DNA of 28,967 bases from assembly GCA_017889745.1 (NCBI GenBank), contig JAGGAG010000008.1, positions 1 to 28,967 of the forward strand, read 5' to 3'. The position numbers and the translations under genes are program-made. The first letter of the stretch is position 1. Each line of letters starts with the position of its first letter. Source of the DNA: Gemmatimonadota bacterium. GTDB taxonomy: Bacteria; Gemmatimonadota; Gemmatimonadetes; Gemmatimonadales; GWC2-71-9. Under the pieces are notes generated by a model, which did not search any database, was not told the origin of the DNA, and saw only the letters and a list, made by a program, of their open reading frames with translations. Below, one piece after another: positions 7,365-15,639 of the stretch.

Positions 7365-8713
7365 ACCCCTGGACCGCGGGCCTCCTGCAGGAGGCGCTGG
7401 GCCTGCGCACGCTCCCGGCCAGCGGGCCGTGGACCGGTGTCTCGACCGACACGCGCAGCATCGAGCCGGGTGCCCTGTTCGTGGCCCTGGCCGGGGAGCG
7501 GTTCGACGGGCACAACTACCTGGCCGCTGCGCGCGACCAGGGCGCCACGGCGGCGGTGGTGCGGCACGGCACCGCGCCGGTGGCGGGCCTGGAGCTGCTC
7601 GAGGTGACCGATACGCTCCGCGCCTACGGCGACGTCGCGCGCGCGCGGCGGCGCCTGATTGCGGGCCCCGTGGTCTGTGTCACGGGCAACAACGGCAAGA
7701 CGACGGTGAAGGAGATGGTGGCAGCGGTGCTCCGGACGCGCTTCCGGGTGCACGCCACGCGCGCCAACAACAACAACCTGGTGGGCGTGCCGCTCACGAT
7801 CATCGAGGCGCCGTGGGACGTGGAGGCGCTGGTGATCGAGGGGGGCGGCAACGTGCCGGGGGAACTGCCGCGCTACCGCGAGATCATCGAGCCCACGATC
7901 ACGGTGGCGACGAACGCGACGGAAGGCCACCTCGAGGGGTATGGCACGCTGGCCGCGATCGTCGCGGACACCGTCGCGGTGACGGCCGGCGTGCCGCTCG
8001 CCGTGGTCGGCATGGAGCCGCCGGCGCTGGCCGAAGGGGCCCGCCGGGTGGCCGGCCGGGTGAATACCGTCGGGTGGCAGGGTGCCGATCGGATTCCGCA
8101 GCTGCTCGCGACCGACGCGCTGGCGCGGCCGCGGGTACGGGTGGGAGGGCGGGAGGTGCAACTGCCACTGCCTGGCCGGCACCAGGCGCTCAACGCCGAG
8201 TTTGCCTGGGCGGTGGCGCAGGAGGTGGGCATCGGCGCCGAGGCGGTCGCGGGGGCGCTGGCATCGGTGACGGTGCCGGGCGGACGGAGCGAACTGAGCC
8301 AGGTGGGCGGGCTCACCATCCTCAACGACTGCTACAACGCCAACCCCCACTCCTTCGCGGCCTCGATCGCCACGGCGGATGCACTGCGGCGCGGCCGGCG
8401 GCTGGTCTTCGTGGCCGGGACGATGCGTGAGCTCGGCCCCGACGCGGCACGACTGCACCGCGAGGTCGCGGAGAAGATCGTGGCGCTCGACCCGGAGCTG
8501 ATCGCGGCGGTCGGTGAGTTCGTGCCCGCCTTCCAGGCGTGGGCCGGGGCGCTGGGCGAGCGGCTCATCACGGCCGACGATGCCCCGGCGATGGGCCCGC
8601 TGCTCGCGGCGCGGCTGCAGGGAGACGAGGTGCTGGTGCTGAAAGGGTCCCGCGGGGCGGCGCTCGAACGTATACTTCCGGCCGTCACCGGCCGTGCCGC
8701 CGCCCCGCACTGA
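7361..8713 (+). CDS. murF: UDP-MurNAc-tripeptide:D-Ala-D-Ala ligase MurF
   Basis: This ligase adds D-Ala-D-Ala to complete the UDP-MurNAc-pentapeptide. The 450-residue sequence shows the MurF N-terminal domain (STDTRSIEPGALFVAL, FDGHNYL), the P-loop GNNGKTT (109-115), the RANNNNLVGVPLT block, VIEGGGNVPGE in the position of the usual EMG-type motif, and NATEGHLEGYG. LNDCYNANPHS, the family's C-terminal domain signature, is also present. The usual form of the middle block is EMGANxxGEI; here it reads EGGGNVPGEL, with the acidic residue kept but Met replaced. The ATG overlaps the murE stop by four bases and the gene ends six bases before mraY. No ddl gene for D-Ala-D-Ala synthesis lies in the cluster. 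Confidence 0.96.
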   Translation: MNPWTAGLLQEALGLRTLPASGPWTGVSTDTRSIEPGALFVALAGERFDGHNYLAAARDQGATAAVVRHGTAPVAGLELLEVTDTLRAYGDVARARRRLIAGPVVCVTGNNGKTTVKEMVAAVLRTRFRVHATRANNNNLVGVPLTIIEAPWDVEALVIEGGGNVPGELPRYREIIEPTITVATNATEGHLEGYGTLAAIVADTVAVTAGVPLAVVGMEPPALAEGARRVAGRVNTVGWQGADRIPQLLATDALARPRVRVGGREVQLPLPGRHQALNAEFAWAVAQEVGIGAEAVAGALASVTVPGGRSELSQVGGLTILNDCYNANPHSFAASIATADALRRGRRLVFVAGTMRELGPDAARLHREVAEKIVALDPELIAAVGEFVPAFQAWAGALGERLITADDAPAMGPLLAARLQGDEVLVLKGSRGAALERILPAVTGRAAAPH

Positions 8714-8719
8714 GGCCCG

Positions 8720-9847
8720 ATGCTCTACTACCTGCTCGCACCGCTGGGCAAGAAGTACCTCCTCTTCAACCTCATCAACTACCTGAGCTTTCGAGCGGCG
8801 GCCGCGATGGTCACCGCGCTGCTGATCGCGTTCCTGGTGGGCCCCGGCATCATCGCGAGGCTCCGGGCGCGGAAGGTGGGGCAGGTGATCCGCGCCGAGG
8901 GCCCGGCGAGCCACCAGGGCAAGCGCGGCACGCCCACGATGGGCGGCATCATCATCCTGCTCGCGACGGTGATCCCGACGCTGCTCTGGGCGCGGCTGGA
9001 GAACCGCGCGGTGCTGTTCGCGCTGCTGTCGATCCTGTGGATGGGCGGCATCGGGTTCCTCGACGACTACCTCAAGATCGTGCAGGGCAAGTCGCGCGGG
9101 CTCGTGGCGCGGTGGAAACTGGTGGGACAGTGCTCGTTCGGCATCGCCCTCGGGCTGCTGCTGTACTACTACCCGGTGGTGCCGGTGGACACGATCCCCG
9201 CCACGGCGACGACGCTGCCCTTCTTCAAGTACCTGGTGGTCAACTTCACGCCGCTCGTGTTCGTGGGCTTCGTGACGCTGGTCATCACCGGCAGCAGCAA
9301 CGCCGTCAACCTGACCGACGGGCTCGATGGACTCGCCGCCGGGCTCTCGGCCATCGCGGCGTTCGGTTTCGCGGTGTTCGCCTACCTGCTCGGCCGCACC
9401 GATTCCACCAGCTACCTCTACCTCTTCTACCTGCCAGGCGCCGGGGAGCTCGCGGTGTTCTGCGCCGCGCTCATGGGCGGCTGCATCGGGTTCCTCTGGT
9501 TCAACGCGCACCCGGCCCAGGTGTTCATGGGCGACACCGGCAGCCTCGCGATCGGCGGCGCCTTCGGCACGGTGGCGATCCTGCTCAAGGCGGAGTTCCT
9601 GCTGCTGCTGATCGGCGGGGTGTTCGTGGCGGAGGCGCTGTCGGTGATGGCGCAGACGTCGGTGTACAAGTGGTTCCGGCGCACGCGAGGCAAGGAATAC
9701 GCGGATGCGCACCGGGTATTCCGAATGGCCCCGCTGCACCATCACTTCGAGAAGCTGGGCTGGCACGAGACGACGGTGGTGACCCGCTTCTACATCCTCG
9801 GCATCTTCTGCGCGCTGCTGGCCCTCTCCACCCTCAAGCTCCGGTGA
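8720..9847 (+). CDS. mraY: Phospho-MurNAc-pentapeptide transferase MraY
   Basis: This integral membrane enzyme transfers phospho-MurNAc-pentapeptide to undecaprenyl phosphate, making lipid I. It is 375 residues with about ten hydrophobic helices. Conserved catalytic elements are the aspartate pair in LDDYLK (D115, D116), the NLTDGLDGLA segment (197-206, with D200 and D203), FMGDTGSLA, and the triple histidine HHHFEKLGW (340-342). GKRGTPTMGG near residue 70 is also a family hallmark. The ATG is six bases after murF, and the TGA stop overlaps the murD GTG start by four bases. Position and motifs leave little doubt. Confidence 0.98.
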   Translation: MLYYLLAPLGKKYLLFNLINYLSFRAAAAMVTALLIAFLVGPGIIARLRARKVGQVIRAEGPASHQGKRGTPTMGGIIILLATVIPTLLWARLENRAVLFALLSILWMGGIGFLDDYLKIVQGKSRGLVARWKLVGQCSFGIALGLLLYYYPVVPVDTIPATATTLPFFKYLVVNFTPLVFVGFVTLVITGSSNAVNLTDGLDGLAAGLSAIAAFGFAVFAYLLGRTDSTSYLYLFYLPGAGELAVFCAALMGGCIGFLWFNAHPAQVFMGDTGSLAIGGAFGTVAILLKAEFLLLLIGGVFVAEALSVMAQTSVYKWFRRTRGKEYADAHRVFRMAPLHHHFEKLGWHETTVVTRFYILGIFCALLALSTLKLR

Positions 9848-11199
9848 GCCTGCTCGACGCCCTTCGCCGCGAGGCCAGGGAGACGGCGATCATCGGCCTG
9901 GGCAAGAGCGGCGTCGCCGCCGGGCTGCTGCTGCGCGACCACGGCGTGCCGGTGTACGCCTCGGAGATCAGGATCAGCGACACCACCAGGGCCTGGGCCG
10001 GACGACTCCGGCCGGCGGGCGCCGAGGTCGAGCTGGGCGCGCACGACCTGGCGCGCATCGGCCGGGCGGGCATGGTGATCGTGGCGCCGGGCGTGCCGCC
10101 GGAAGCCCCGCCGATCCGCGCCGCGGTGGAGGCCGGCGTGCCGATCCTGGCGGAGGTCGACCTCGGGTTCACCGCGCTGCCGTCGACGCGGTTCGTGGCC
10201 CTGACAGGCACGAACGGCAAGACGACCACCACATCGCTGGTGGCGCACCTCATGACGGCGGCCGGCCTCGACGCGGTGGCGGCGGGGAACATCGGCCTGC
10301 CGCTCTGCGAGGTGGCGCGAAGCACTACGCCGCCCGCGTGGGTGGCGCTCGAGCTCTCGTCCTTCCAGTTGCATGACTGCCCGCACGTGAAGCCTCAGGT
10401 GGGCGCCCTGCTCAACCTCTCGTCCAACCACCTGGATCGCTACCACAGCCTGGAGGAGTATTACGGCGACAAGGCACTGCTCTTCCGCAATGCCGACGCC
10501 GGGTCGGTGTCGGTGAGCAACGCGGACGATGCGGCGGTGCAGGGCATCATGGCCAGCGTACCCGGGCGGCACCTGCGCTTCTCGCTGGCGCGGCGCGCCG
10601 ACGGCTGGTTCGATCGCGCAGGCGGATGGCTCATGCTGGGCTCGGACCGGCTGCTCGAACGCGGGCGGCTGCCGCTCCTGGGCGCCCACAACGTCGCCAA
10701 CGCGCTCGCGGCGGGCCTCATGGTTCGCGAGGCGGGTGCCAGCCTGGCGGCGATGTCGGCAGGGCTGACCACCTTCCGGGCCATCGAGCACCGGGTGGAG
10801 CCGGTGCGCGAGGTGCACGGCGTGCTGTGGGTCAACGACTCCAAGTCCACCAACGTGACGTCCACCGAGGTCGCGATCGCGGCGCTGGACCGGCCGTTCG
10901 TGCTGTTGCTGGGCGGGCGGCACAAGGGTGAGCCGTACACGAGGCTCGGCGCGCTGCTCCGCCCGCGCTGCCGGGCGGTGGTGGCGTACGGCGAATCGGG
11001 CGACCTGGTGGAGCACGACCTGCGCGAGGCCGTACGGGTGGTGCGGGCCGGCACGTTCGAGCAGGTGATGGAGACCGCCGCCGGCCTCGCGCAGCCGGGT
11101 GACGCGGTGCTGCTCTCACCCGCCTGTTCGAGCTACGACATGTTCAACAACTACGAGGAGCGCGGGGCCCGTTTCCGCGCGCTGGTCGAGGCACTCTGA
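9844..11199 (+). CDS. murD: UDP-MurNAc-L-alanine:D-glutamate ligase MurD
   Basis: The same frame is open far upstream, but the real start is the GTG at 9844. It overlaps the mraY stop (GTGA) and gives a 451-residue protein of normal length, starting SLLDALRREA and then the nucleotide-binding TAIIGLGKSGVAA. Other features are the VAPGVPPEAP block, P-loop GTNGKTT (122-128), LELSSFQL, and NLSSNHLDRY carrying the conserved His. The C-terminal domain has NDSKSTNVTST, LLLGGRHKG and LLSPACSSYDMF, all MurD-specific. The residue before the conserved His is Asn rather than the common Asp. MurD adds D-glutamate to UDP-MurNAc-L-Ala in the cytoplasm. Stop and ftsW start overlap by one base (TGATG). Confidence 0.97.
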   Translation: MSLLDALRREARETAIIGLGKSGVAAGLLLRDHGVPVYASEIRISDTTRAWAGRLRPAGAEVELGAHDLARIGRAGMVIVAPGVPPEAPPIRAAVEAGVPILAEVDLGFTALPSTRFVALTGTNGKTTTTSLVAHLMTAAGLDAVAAGNIGLPLCEVARSTTPPAWVALELSSFQLHDCPHVKPQVGALLNLSSNHLDRYHSLEEYYGDKALLFRNADAGSVSVSNADDAAVQGIMASVPGRHLRFSLARRADGWFDRAGGWLMLGSDRLLERGRLPLLGAHNVANALAAGLMVREAGASLAAMSAGLTTFRAIEHRVEPVREVHGVLWVNDSKSTNVTSTEVAIAALDRPFVLLLGGRHKGEPYTRLGALLRPRCRAVVAYGESGDLVEHDLREAVRVVRAGTFEQVMETAAGLAQPGDAVLLSPACSSYDMFNNYEERGARFRALVEAL

Positions 11200-12350
11200 T
11201 GGCCGCACCGATGGTGAAGCACCCGGGCGAGCTGAGGTGGGAGACGCGACTGCTCGCGGTCGTGGTGCTCACGCTGCTCGTGTTCGGCGTGGCCACCGTG
11301 TATGGCGCCGCCGGCCTCCAGACCCGCGGCGCCGGGTTTACGGTGGCGTTGAACCAGCTCTCGGGGGCGCTGCTGGGCGGCGTGCTGCTGGTGGCGATCG
11401 CGCGGGTGGACTACCGGGTGTGGCAGCGCCTGGCGTGGCCGGTGCTGCTGGTGACCATCGTGCTGCTCATCATCCCGCTCCTGCCCTTCACCTACGGCAT
11501 CGCGCCGCTCATCAACGGCGCGCGCCGCTGGGTGCAGATCGGGCCGCTCCGGCTGCAGCCCTCCGAGCTCGCCCGCCTCGCGGTGGTGATCTGGTGCGCG
11601 ATGCTCGCGGCCAGGAAGGGCGAGGCGGTGCGCGGCTTCAAGAAGGGCGTGCTGCCGTTCCTGGTGGGGATGGGCGCGCTGTCGGGGCTCATCGTGCTCG
11701 AGCCCAACATGTCGATGGCCACGCTGGTGGCCCTCTGCGGCGCGATGGTGCTCTTCACGGCGGGCGCCAAGCTGGGGCACTTCATGCTGCTCGGGCTCGG
11801 GGCGATGCTGCTCGCGGTGCAGGCGGTGATCATGGCGCCGTACCGGATGAAGCGCGTGCTGGCGTTCATCGATCCCGACAAGGTGGGCGCCGATGCGCAC
11901 CACCAGATCAACGAATCGATCATCGGCGTGGGCGCGGGCCGCTTCCTGGGCGTGGGCTTCGGCGAAGGACAGCAGAAGTTCCACCTGCCGTACGCCTATT
12001 CCGACTTCCTGTTCAGCACCATCGCCGAGGAGTGGGGCTTCATCGGCGTGTGCCTGGTGGTGCTGCTCTTTTCGCTGTTCTGCTGGCTGGGGTTCCGCAT
12101 TGCGCGCACGGCGGCGGACAACTTCGGGCAGTACCTCGCGGTGGGGCTCACGAGCGCCGTGGGGCTCACGGCGTTCCTGCACATGGCGGTGTCGCTCGGG
12201 CTCATGCCGACCACCGGCCTCACGCTGCCCTTCATGTCGTACGGGCGGACGAGCCTCGTCATCTCACTTATCGGCGCCGGGATACTGATCAACATCGGGC
12301 GGATGCGGGGGAAGCCCTCTCCCAAGAAGAGCGTCAGCGGTGAACGGTGA
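11199..12350 (+). CDS. ftsW: Septal SEDS peptidoglycan glycosyltransferase FtsW
   Basis: This 383-residue polytopic membrane protein polymerises lipid II at the septum together with FtsI. It has about ten hydrophobic helices. SEDS motifs seen are NGARRWVQIGPLRLQPSE, the HHQINESIIGVGAGRFLGVGFG loop, and YAYSDFLFSTIAEEWGFIG, which contains the conserved Asp of the large periplasmic loop. Near the C-terminus MPTTGLTLPFMSYGRTS closes the set. The segment LEPNMSMA corresponds to the family's LEPDxGT/S stretch but has Asn where Asp is usual. FtsW rather than RodA is inferred from its place in the dcw cluster. The last codons and the TGA stop lie inside a tract of 7-base GGTGAAC repeats. Confidence 0.95.
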   Translation: MAAPMVKHPGELRWETRLLAVVVLTLLVFGVATVYGAAGLQTRGAGFTVALNQLSGALLGGVLLVAIARVDYRVWQRLAWPVLLVTIVLLIIPLLPFTYGIAPLINGARRWVQIGPLRLQPSELARLAVVIWCAMLAARKGEAVRGFKKGVLPFLVGMGALSGLIVLEPNMSMATLVALCGAMVLFTAGAKLGHFMLLGLGAMLLAVQAVIMAPYRMKRVLAFIDPDKVGADAHHQINESIIGVGAGRFLGVGFGEGQQKFHLPYAYSDFLFSTIAEEWGFIGVCLVVLLFSLFCWLGFRIARTAADNFGQYLAVGLTSAVGLTAFLHMAVSLGLMPTTGLTLPFMSYGRTSLVISLIGAGILINIGRMRGKPSPKKSVSGER

Positions 12351-12408
12351 ACAGTGAACGGGAACCGCGGGTGACAGCCCGTTCACCGTTTACCGTTCAC
12401 TGTTCACG
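12338..12408 (+). repeat. Inverted heptad-repeat hairpin at the ftsW-murG junction
   Basis: The left arm (12338-12362) is made of GGTGAAC, GGTGAAC and AGTGAAC units. The right arm (12378-12408) carries the same units in reverse complement, spelling GTGAACA, GTGAACG, GTAAACG, GTGAACG when read on the minus strand. The arms pair over 16 bases with two mismatches and a 15-base loop. The ftsW stop TGA (12348-12350) is part of the second repeat unit. There is no T-tract, so a terminator role is uncertain. Confidence 0.8.
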
Positions 12409-12423
12409 TAGTGGGACGGGAGC

Positions 12424-13536
12424 GTGACTCCCAGGGTAGCGTCGTCAGGGTCACGGATCCTCATCGCGGGCGGTGGCACCGGCGGTCACCTCATGCCGGC
12501 GCTGTCGGTGGCCGAGGCGCTGCGGGCCATGCCGGCCGGGTTCGAGCCGGTGCTGATCGGTGCGGTGCGGGGCGTGGAGGCGCGGCTGCTGCCGCACCGC
12601 AACTTCCGCTACCACCTCCTTCCCGCGGAGCCGATCTACCGGCGGCAATGGTGGAAGAACGCCCGGTGGTCCTTCGCCGGAATCAACCTGTTGCGCAAGC
12701 TGAGCAAGCTGTTCCGCGAGGAACATCCGGTCGCCGTGCTGGGCACGGGCGGCTACGCGAGCGCGCCGGTGGTCTGGTGGGCCAGCCGGCTCGGCATTCC
12801 CTGCGCGATCCAGGAGCAGAATGCGTATCCGGGGCTGTCGAACCGGTGGCTCGCGAAGCGGGTGCAGGAGATCTACCTGGGCCTGCCCGAAGCGATGGCG
12901 CACTTCGACAAGGGCACCACCGCCCCGATGATCGACACCGGCAACCCGATCGCGCCGCCAACCCCGGCGCGGGCCGAACACGCCAGGCTCCGCTTCGGGA
13001 TCAGACCGGGGCGCCGCACCGTGCTGATCACCGGCGGCAGCCAGGGGGCGCTGGCGATCAATCGCGCGGTGGCCGAATGGATCGGGGCGGGCGAGCCGCG
13101 CGGCGTCAACATCCTCTGGGTCACCGGCTCGGGCACCTACGAGCAGTTCAAGCACTTCCATGAGCCGCCGCACCTGCAGGTGATCTCCTTCCTCGACCCG
13201 ATGGCGGACGGGTACGCGGTGGCCGACCTCGTGGTGTCGCGGGCGGGGATGATCACAATCGCAGAGCTGTGTGCCTGGGGCCTGCCAAGCATCCTCATCC
13301 CCCTTCCCACCTCGGCGGCCGATCACCAGACGGGCAACGCGCGCGCGATGGAGATGGCGGGCTCCGCGAGCGTGCTGTTGCAGAGCGAGCTTACCGGCAA
13401 GCGCCTGGGCGAGGAAATCGGGCGGCTGTTCGAGTTCCCCGAGGAGCGGAAGGAAATGGCCGACCATGCCCGGAAGCGGGGCCGGCCCGATGCCGCCCGG
13501 GTCATAGCCTCGCGGCTGGCGGCCCTGGCGGGGTAA
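12424..13536 (+). CDS. murG: UDP-GlcNAc:lipid I N-acetylglucosaminyltransferase MurG
   Basis: This peripheral inner-membrane GT-B glycosyltransferase converts lipid I to lipid II. The 370-residue sequence has the N-terminal loop GGGTGGH (16-22), the GTGGYAS block, IQEQNAYPGLSNR, the second glycine-rich loop TGGSQGA, VSRAGMITIAEL and the PTSAADHQTGNA segment that reads out UDP-GlcNAc binding. The GTG at 12424 was chosen because it follows GGGAG at 12417-12421 and precedes the LIAGGGTGG motif by the usual distance. A 73-base gap with a heptad hairpin separates it from ftsW, the first non-overlapping junction of note in the cluster. It is followed by another 58-base gap before murC. Confidence 0.97.
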   Translation: MTPRVASSGSRILIAGGGTGGHLMPALSVAEALRAMPAGFEPVLIGAVRGVEARLLPHRNFRYHLLPAEPIYRRQWWKNARWSFAGINLLRKLSKLFREEHPVAVLGTGGYASAPVVWWASRLGIPCAIQEQNAYPGLSNRWLAKRVQEIYLGLPEAMAHFDKGTTAPMIDTGNPIAPPTPARAEHARLRFGIRPGRRTVLITGGSQGALAINRAVAEWIGAGEPRGVNILWVTGSGTYEQFKHFHEPPHLQVISFLDPMADGYAVADLVVSRAGMITIAELCAWGLPSILIPLPTSAADHQTGNARAMEMAGSASVLLQSELTGKRLGEEIGRLFEFPEERKEMADHARKRGRPDAARVIASRLAALAG

Positions 13537-13582
13537 CTGTTCAGTTTTCGGACTGTTCCCGGCGTCCCAACTGTCCTAAATT
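13535..13582 (+). promoter_or_regulatory. Possible murC promoter with three ACTGTTC-like direct repeats
   Basis: The 58-base murG-murC gap is more AT-rich than its surroundings. It contains (A/G)ACTGT(T/C)C three times, starting at 13535, 13551 and 13569. The first copy also forms the small palindrome AACTG-TT-CAGTT (13535-13546). TAAATT at 13577-13582 could be a -10 element; no convincing -35 is seen. It would give a leader of only about six bases before murC, which lacks a Shine-Dalgarno sequence. This is a suggestion only. Confidence 0.35.
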
Positions 13583-13594
13583 CAGCAAGTTACG

Positions 13595-14968
13595 ATGGAT
13601 CTTTTCGCAGCAAACGACTCGCGTCCGGTGCACTTCATGGGCATTGGTGGCGCCGGGATGAGTGCTCTCGCGCTCCTGGCCCGGCGCCGAGGCGTGGTGC
13701 TCAGCGGCTGCGACAACGATCCCAGCGGGGCGGCTGACCTCATCGAACTGGGCGTTCCGGTCGTGCAGGGTCATGGCGCCGCCCACGTGGAGGGTTGCCG
13801 CGCGGTGGTAGTGACGGCGGCGGTGCCGGCTGATCATCCCGAACTGGTGGCGGCACGGGCAGCGGGCATTCCGGTGGTGCCGCGCAAGGATGCGTTGGCG
13901 GCGCTCTGCGCCGGGCGCGAGACGGTGGCGGTGAGCGGCACCCACGGCAAGACGACCACCACCGTGATGACCACGGAGGCCCTGATCGAGGCTGGCCTCG
14001 ACCCCACCGGGCTCGCGGGCGGGCGGGTGTCCAGCTGGGGCGGCAACTCGCGGGTCGGGTCGGACGGGCTGTTCGTGGTCGAGGCCGACGAGTACGACCA
14101 GGCCTTCCTGGCGCTCGCACCCACGGTGGCGATCGTCAACAACGTCGAGGCCGATCATCTCGAGTGTTACGGCTCGCTCGAAGCATTGGAGGCGGCGTTC
14201 GTTACTTTCGCCTCGCGCGCGCGAGTGGCGATCGTGGGCATCGACGATCCCGGTGCCGCGCGGATCGGGTCCCGGCTTGGCGGCAAGGTGGTGCGGTTCG
14301 GCGTGAGCGCCGAGGCCGATGCCCGGATCCACGATGTTGCGCAGCGGCCCGATCGCACCCATGCGCGGGTGCGCTTCCGCGACGGCGGCGAAATCGGCCT
14401 GACGCTGCACGTGCCCGGCATGCACAACCTCCGCAACGCGGTGGCGGCACTCCTGGCGGTGGATGCGCTGGGTGGCGACCTGGAGGCGGCGGTCACGGCA
14501 CTGGCCCGGTTTCGCGGTGTGGGCCGGCGGTTCGACCGGGTCGGCACCGCCGGCGGGGTGGACGTGATCGACGACTACGCGCACCACCCCACAGAACTCG
14601 TGGCGACGCTCGAGGCGGCACGGCAGGCGTTTCCGGGGCGGCGGCTGGTGGCGGTGTTCCAACCGCACCTGTACTCGCGCACCCAGCTCCACGGCGACGC
14701 GATGGGTAGCGCCCTCGCGGCGGCCGATCTGGCGGTGGTCACCGAGATCTACGCGGCGCGCGAACAGCCGGTGGACGGGGTCAGCGGACGCCGGGTCGCC
14801 GACGCGGCGCGGGCTGCGGGCGGCACGGCCCACTTCGAGGCTGATCGCGCGCTGCTGGGCCGCACCGTGGCGTCGCACGTCCGGTCGGGCGACGTGGTGC
14901 TGACTCTCGGGGCCGGCGACATCACCCGCGTGGGTCCGGAGCTGGTCGGCCTGCTGCAGCGGCGATGA
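13595..14968 (+). CDS. murC: UDP-N-acetylmuramate:L-alanine ligase MurC
   Basis: This 457-residue enzyme attaches L-alanine to UDP-MurNAc, the first stem-peptide step. Motifs are HFMGIGGAGMSALA at the N-terminus (nucleotide-sugar-binding Rossmann fold), P-loop GTHGKTT (115-121), VVEADEYDQAFL, NNVEADHLE with the conserved His, the DDYAHHPTE segment and FQPHLYSRT. The His in the P-loop and the DYAHHP motif are typical of MurC rather than MurD, MurE or MurF. The ATG at 13595 lacks a clear ribosome site, but only this start keeps the N-terminal motif at the usual distance. murB, which often follows murC, is not here. The ATGA overlap with ftsQ indicates coupling. Confidence 0.97.
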   Translation: MDLFAANDSRPVHFMGIGGAGMSALALLARRRGVVLSGCDNDPSGAADLIELGVPVVQGHGAAHVEGCRAVVVTAAVPADHPELVAARAAGIPVVPRKDALAALCAGRETVAVSGTHGKTTTTVMTTEALIEAGLDPTGLAGGRVSSWGGNSRVGSDGLFVVEADEYDQAFLALAPTVAIVNNVEADHLECYGSLEALEAAFVTFASRARVAIVGIDDPGAARIGSRLGGKVVRFGVSAEADARIHDVAQRPDRTHARVRFRDGGEIGLTLHVPGMHNLRNAVAALLAVDALGGDLEAAVTALARFRGVGRRFDRVGTAGGVDVIDDYAHHPTELVATLEAARQAFPGRRLVAVFQPHLYSRTQLHGDAMGSALAAADLAVVTEIYAAREQPVDGVSGRRVADAARAAGGTAHFEADRALLGRTVASHVRSGDVVLTLGAGDITRVGPELVGLLQRR

Positions 14969-15639
14969 AGCCCGGCTGGTACGTGGTGGGGTCGCTGGCC
15001 CTGCTCGGTTTCGGCTGGTTCCTGGCACCGAAACTGGGACGCCGGCTCGCCTTCTTCGACGTGAGGAGCATCGAGGTGGTGGGCGCCCGGTTCGTCCCTA
15101 TGAGTACCATTGTGGGCGCGCTCAAGCTCCCGGCCTCGGCCAGCATCTTCGACCCTCTCGGCCCGGTGACGTCGCGGGTGCGCAAGCTCCCCGGCATCAA
15201 GGCCGTCGAGATCAGCCGCCGGCTCCCCGGCACGCTGGTGGTGCGGGTCACGGAAGTGGTGCCGGTGGCGCTCGCGAACACCAAGAACGGGCTCCGCATG
15301 GTAGACGAGCGGGGTCGCGCGCTGCCCTTCGATCCCTCGAACACGGCGCCTGACCTGCCGCTCACGCCGGCGCCCGACTCGATCGTGGCGGGGCTGCTCG
15401 GGCGGGTGCGCGAGATCGACCCGGCGTTCTACGCGAACGTGGATGCCGCGTGGCAGGTGCAGGGCGACGTGGTGCTGAGGATGCAGGGCCACCGCGTCTG
15501 GCTCCGGCCCGACGCCGGACCGGCGGAGTTGCGCGCGATCAGGCTGGTGGAGCAGGACCTTGCCCGGCGTGGAAAGACCTACGCAGAGCTCGACGGACGA
15601 TTCGCGGACCAGGTGGTGGTCCGCTGGAGCGCGGCATGA
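14965..15639 (+). CDS. ftsQ: Cell division protein FtsQ/DivIB (POTRA domain)
   Basis: This 224-residue bitopic protein has a very short cytoplasmic N-terminus and a membrane helix (about 6-22). A POTRA-type domain follows, starting FFDVRSIEVVGARFV and including the VRKLPGIKAVEISRRLPGTL block typical of FtsQ/DivIB. The C-terminal beta domain ends near residue 222. FtsQ recruits FtsL and its partner to the septum and helps control FtsWI. The cytoplasmic tail is shorter than in many homologues. The ATG overlaps the murC stop, and the TGA stop overlaps the ftsA ATG, both as ATGA. The call rests on topology, POTRA pattern and position between murC and ftsA. Confidence 0.92.
   Translation: MKPGWYVVGSLALLGFGWFLAPKLGRRLAFFDVRSIEVVGARFVPMSTIVGALKLPASASIFDPLGPVTSRVRKLPGIKAVEISRRLPGTLVVRVTEVVPVALANTKNGLRMVDERGRALPFDPSNTAPDLPLTPAPDSIVAGLLGRVREIDPAFYANVDAAWQVQGDVVLRMQGHRVWLRPDAGPAELRAIRLVEQDLARRGKTYAELDGRFADQVVVRWSAA

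Noticed and set aside
7289..9766. Minus-strand open frame of 825 codons opposite murF and mraY
   Set aside because: Its protein is low-complexity, rich in Arg, His and Glu, and mirrors the codon pattern of well-identified plus-strand genes. It is an antisense shadow typical of very GC-rich DNA.
8539..9843. Long 5' extension of the murD reading frame
   Set aside because: It overlaps murF and mraY completely; the GTG at 9844 gives a normal-length MurD with the expected N-terminal motif.
12351..12423. Classical intrinsic terminator between ftsW and murG
   Set aside because: A hairpin is present, but there is no T-tract and the arms are built from heptad repeats; it is reported as a repeat hairpin instead.
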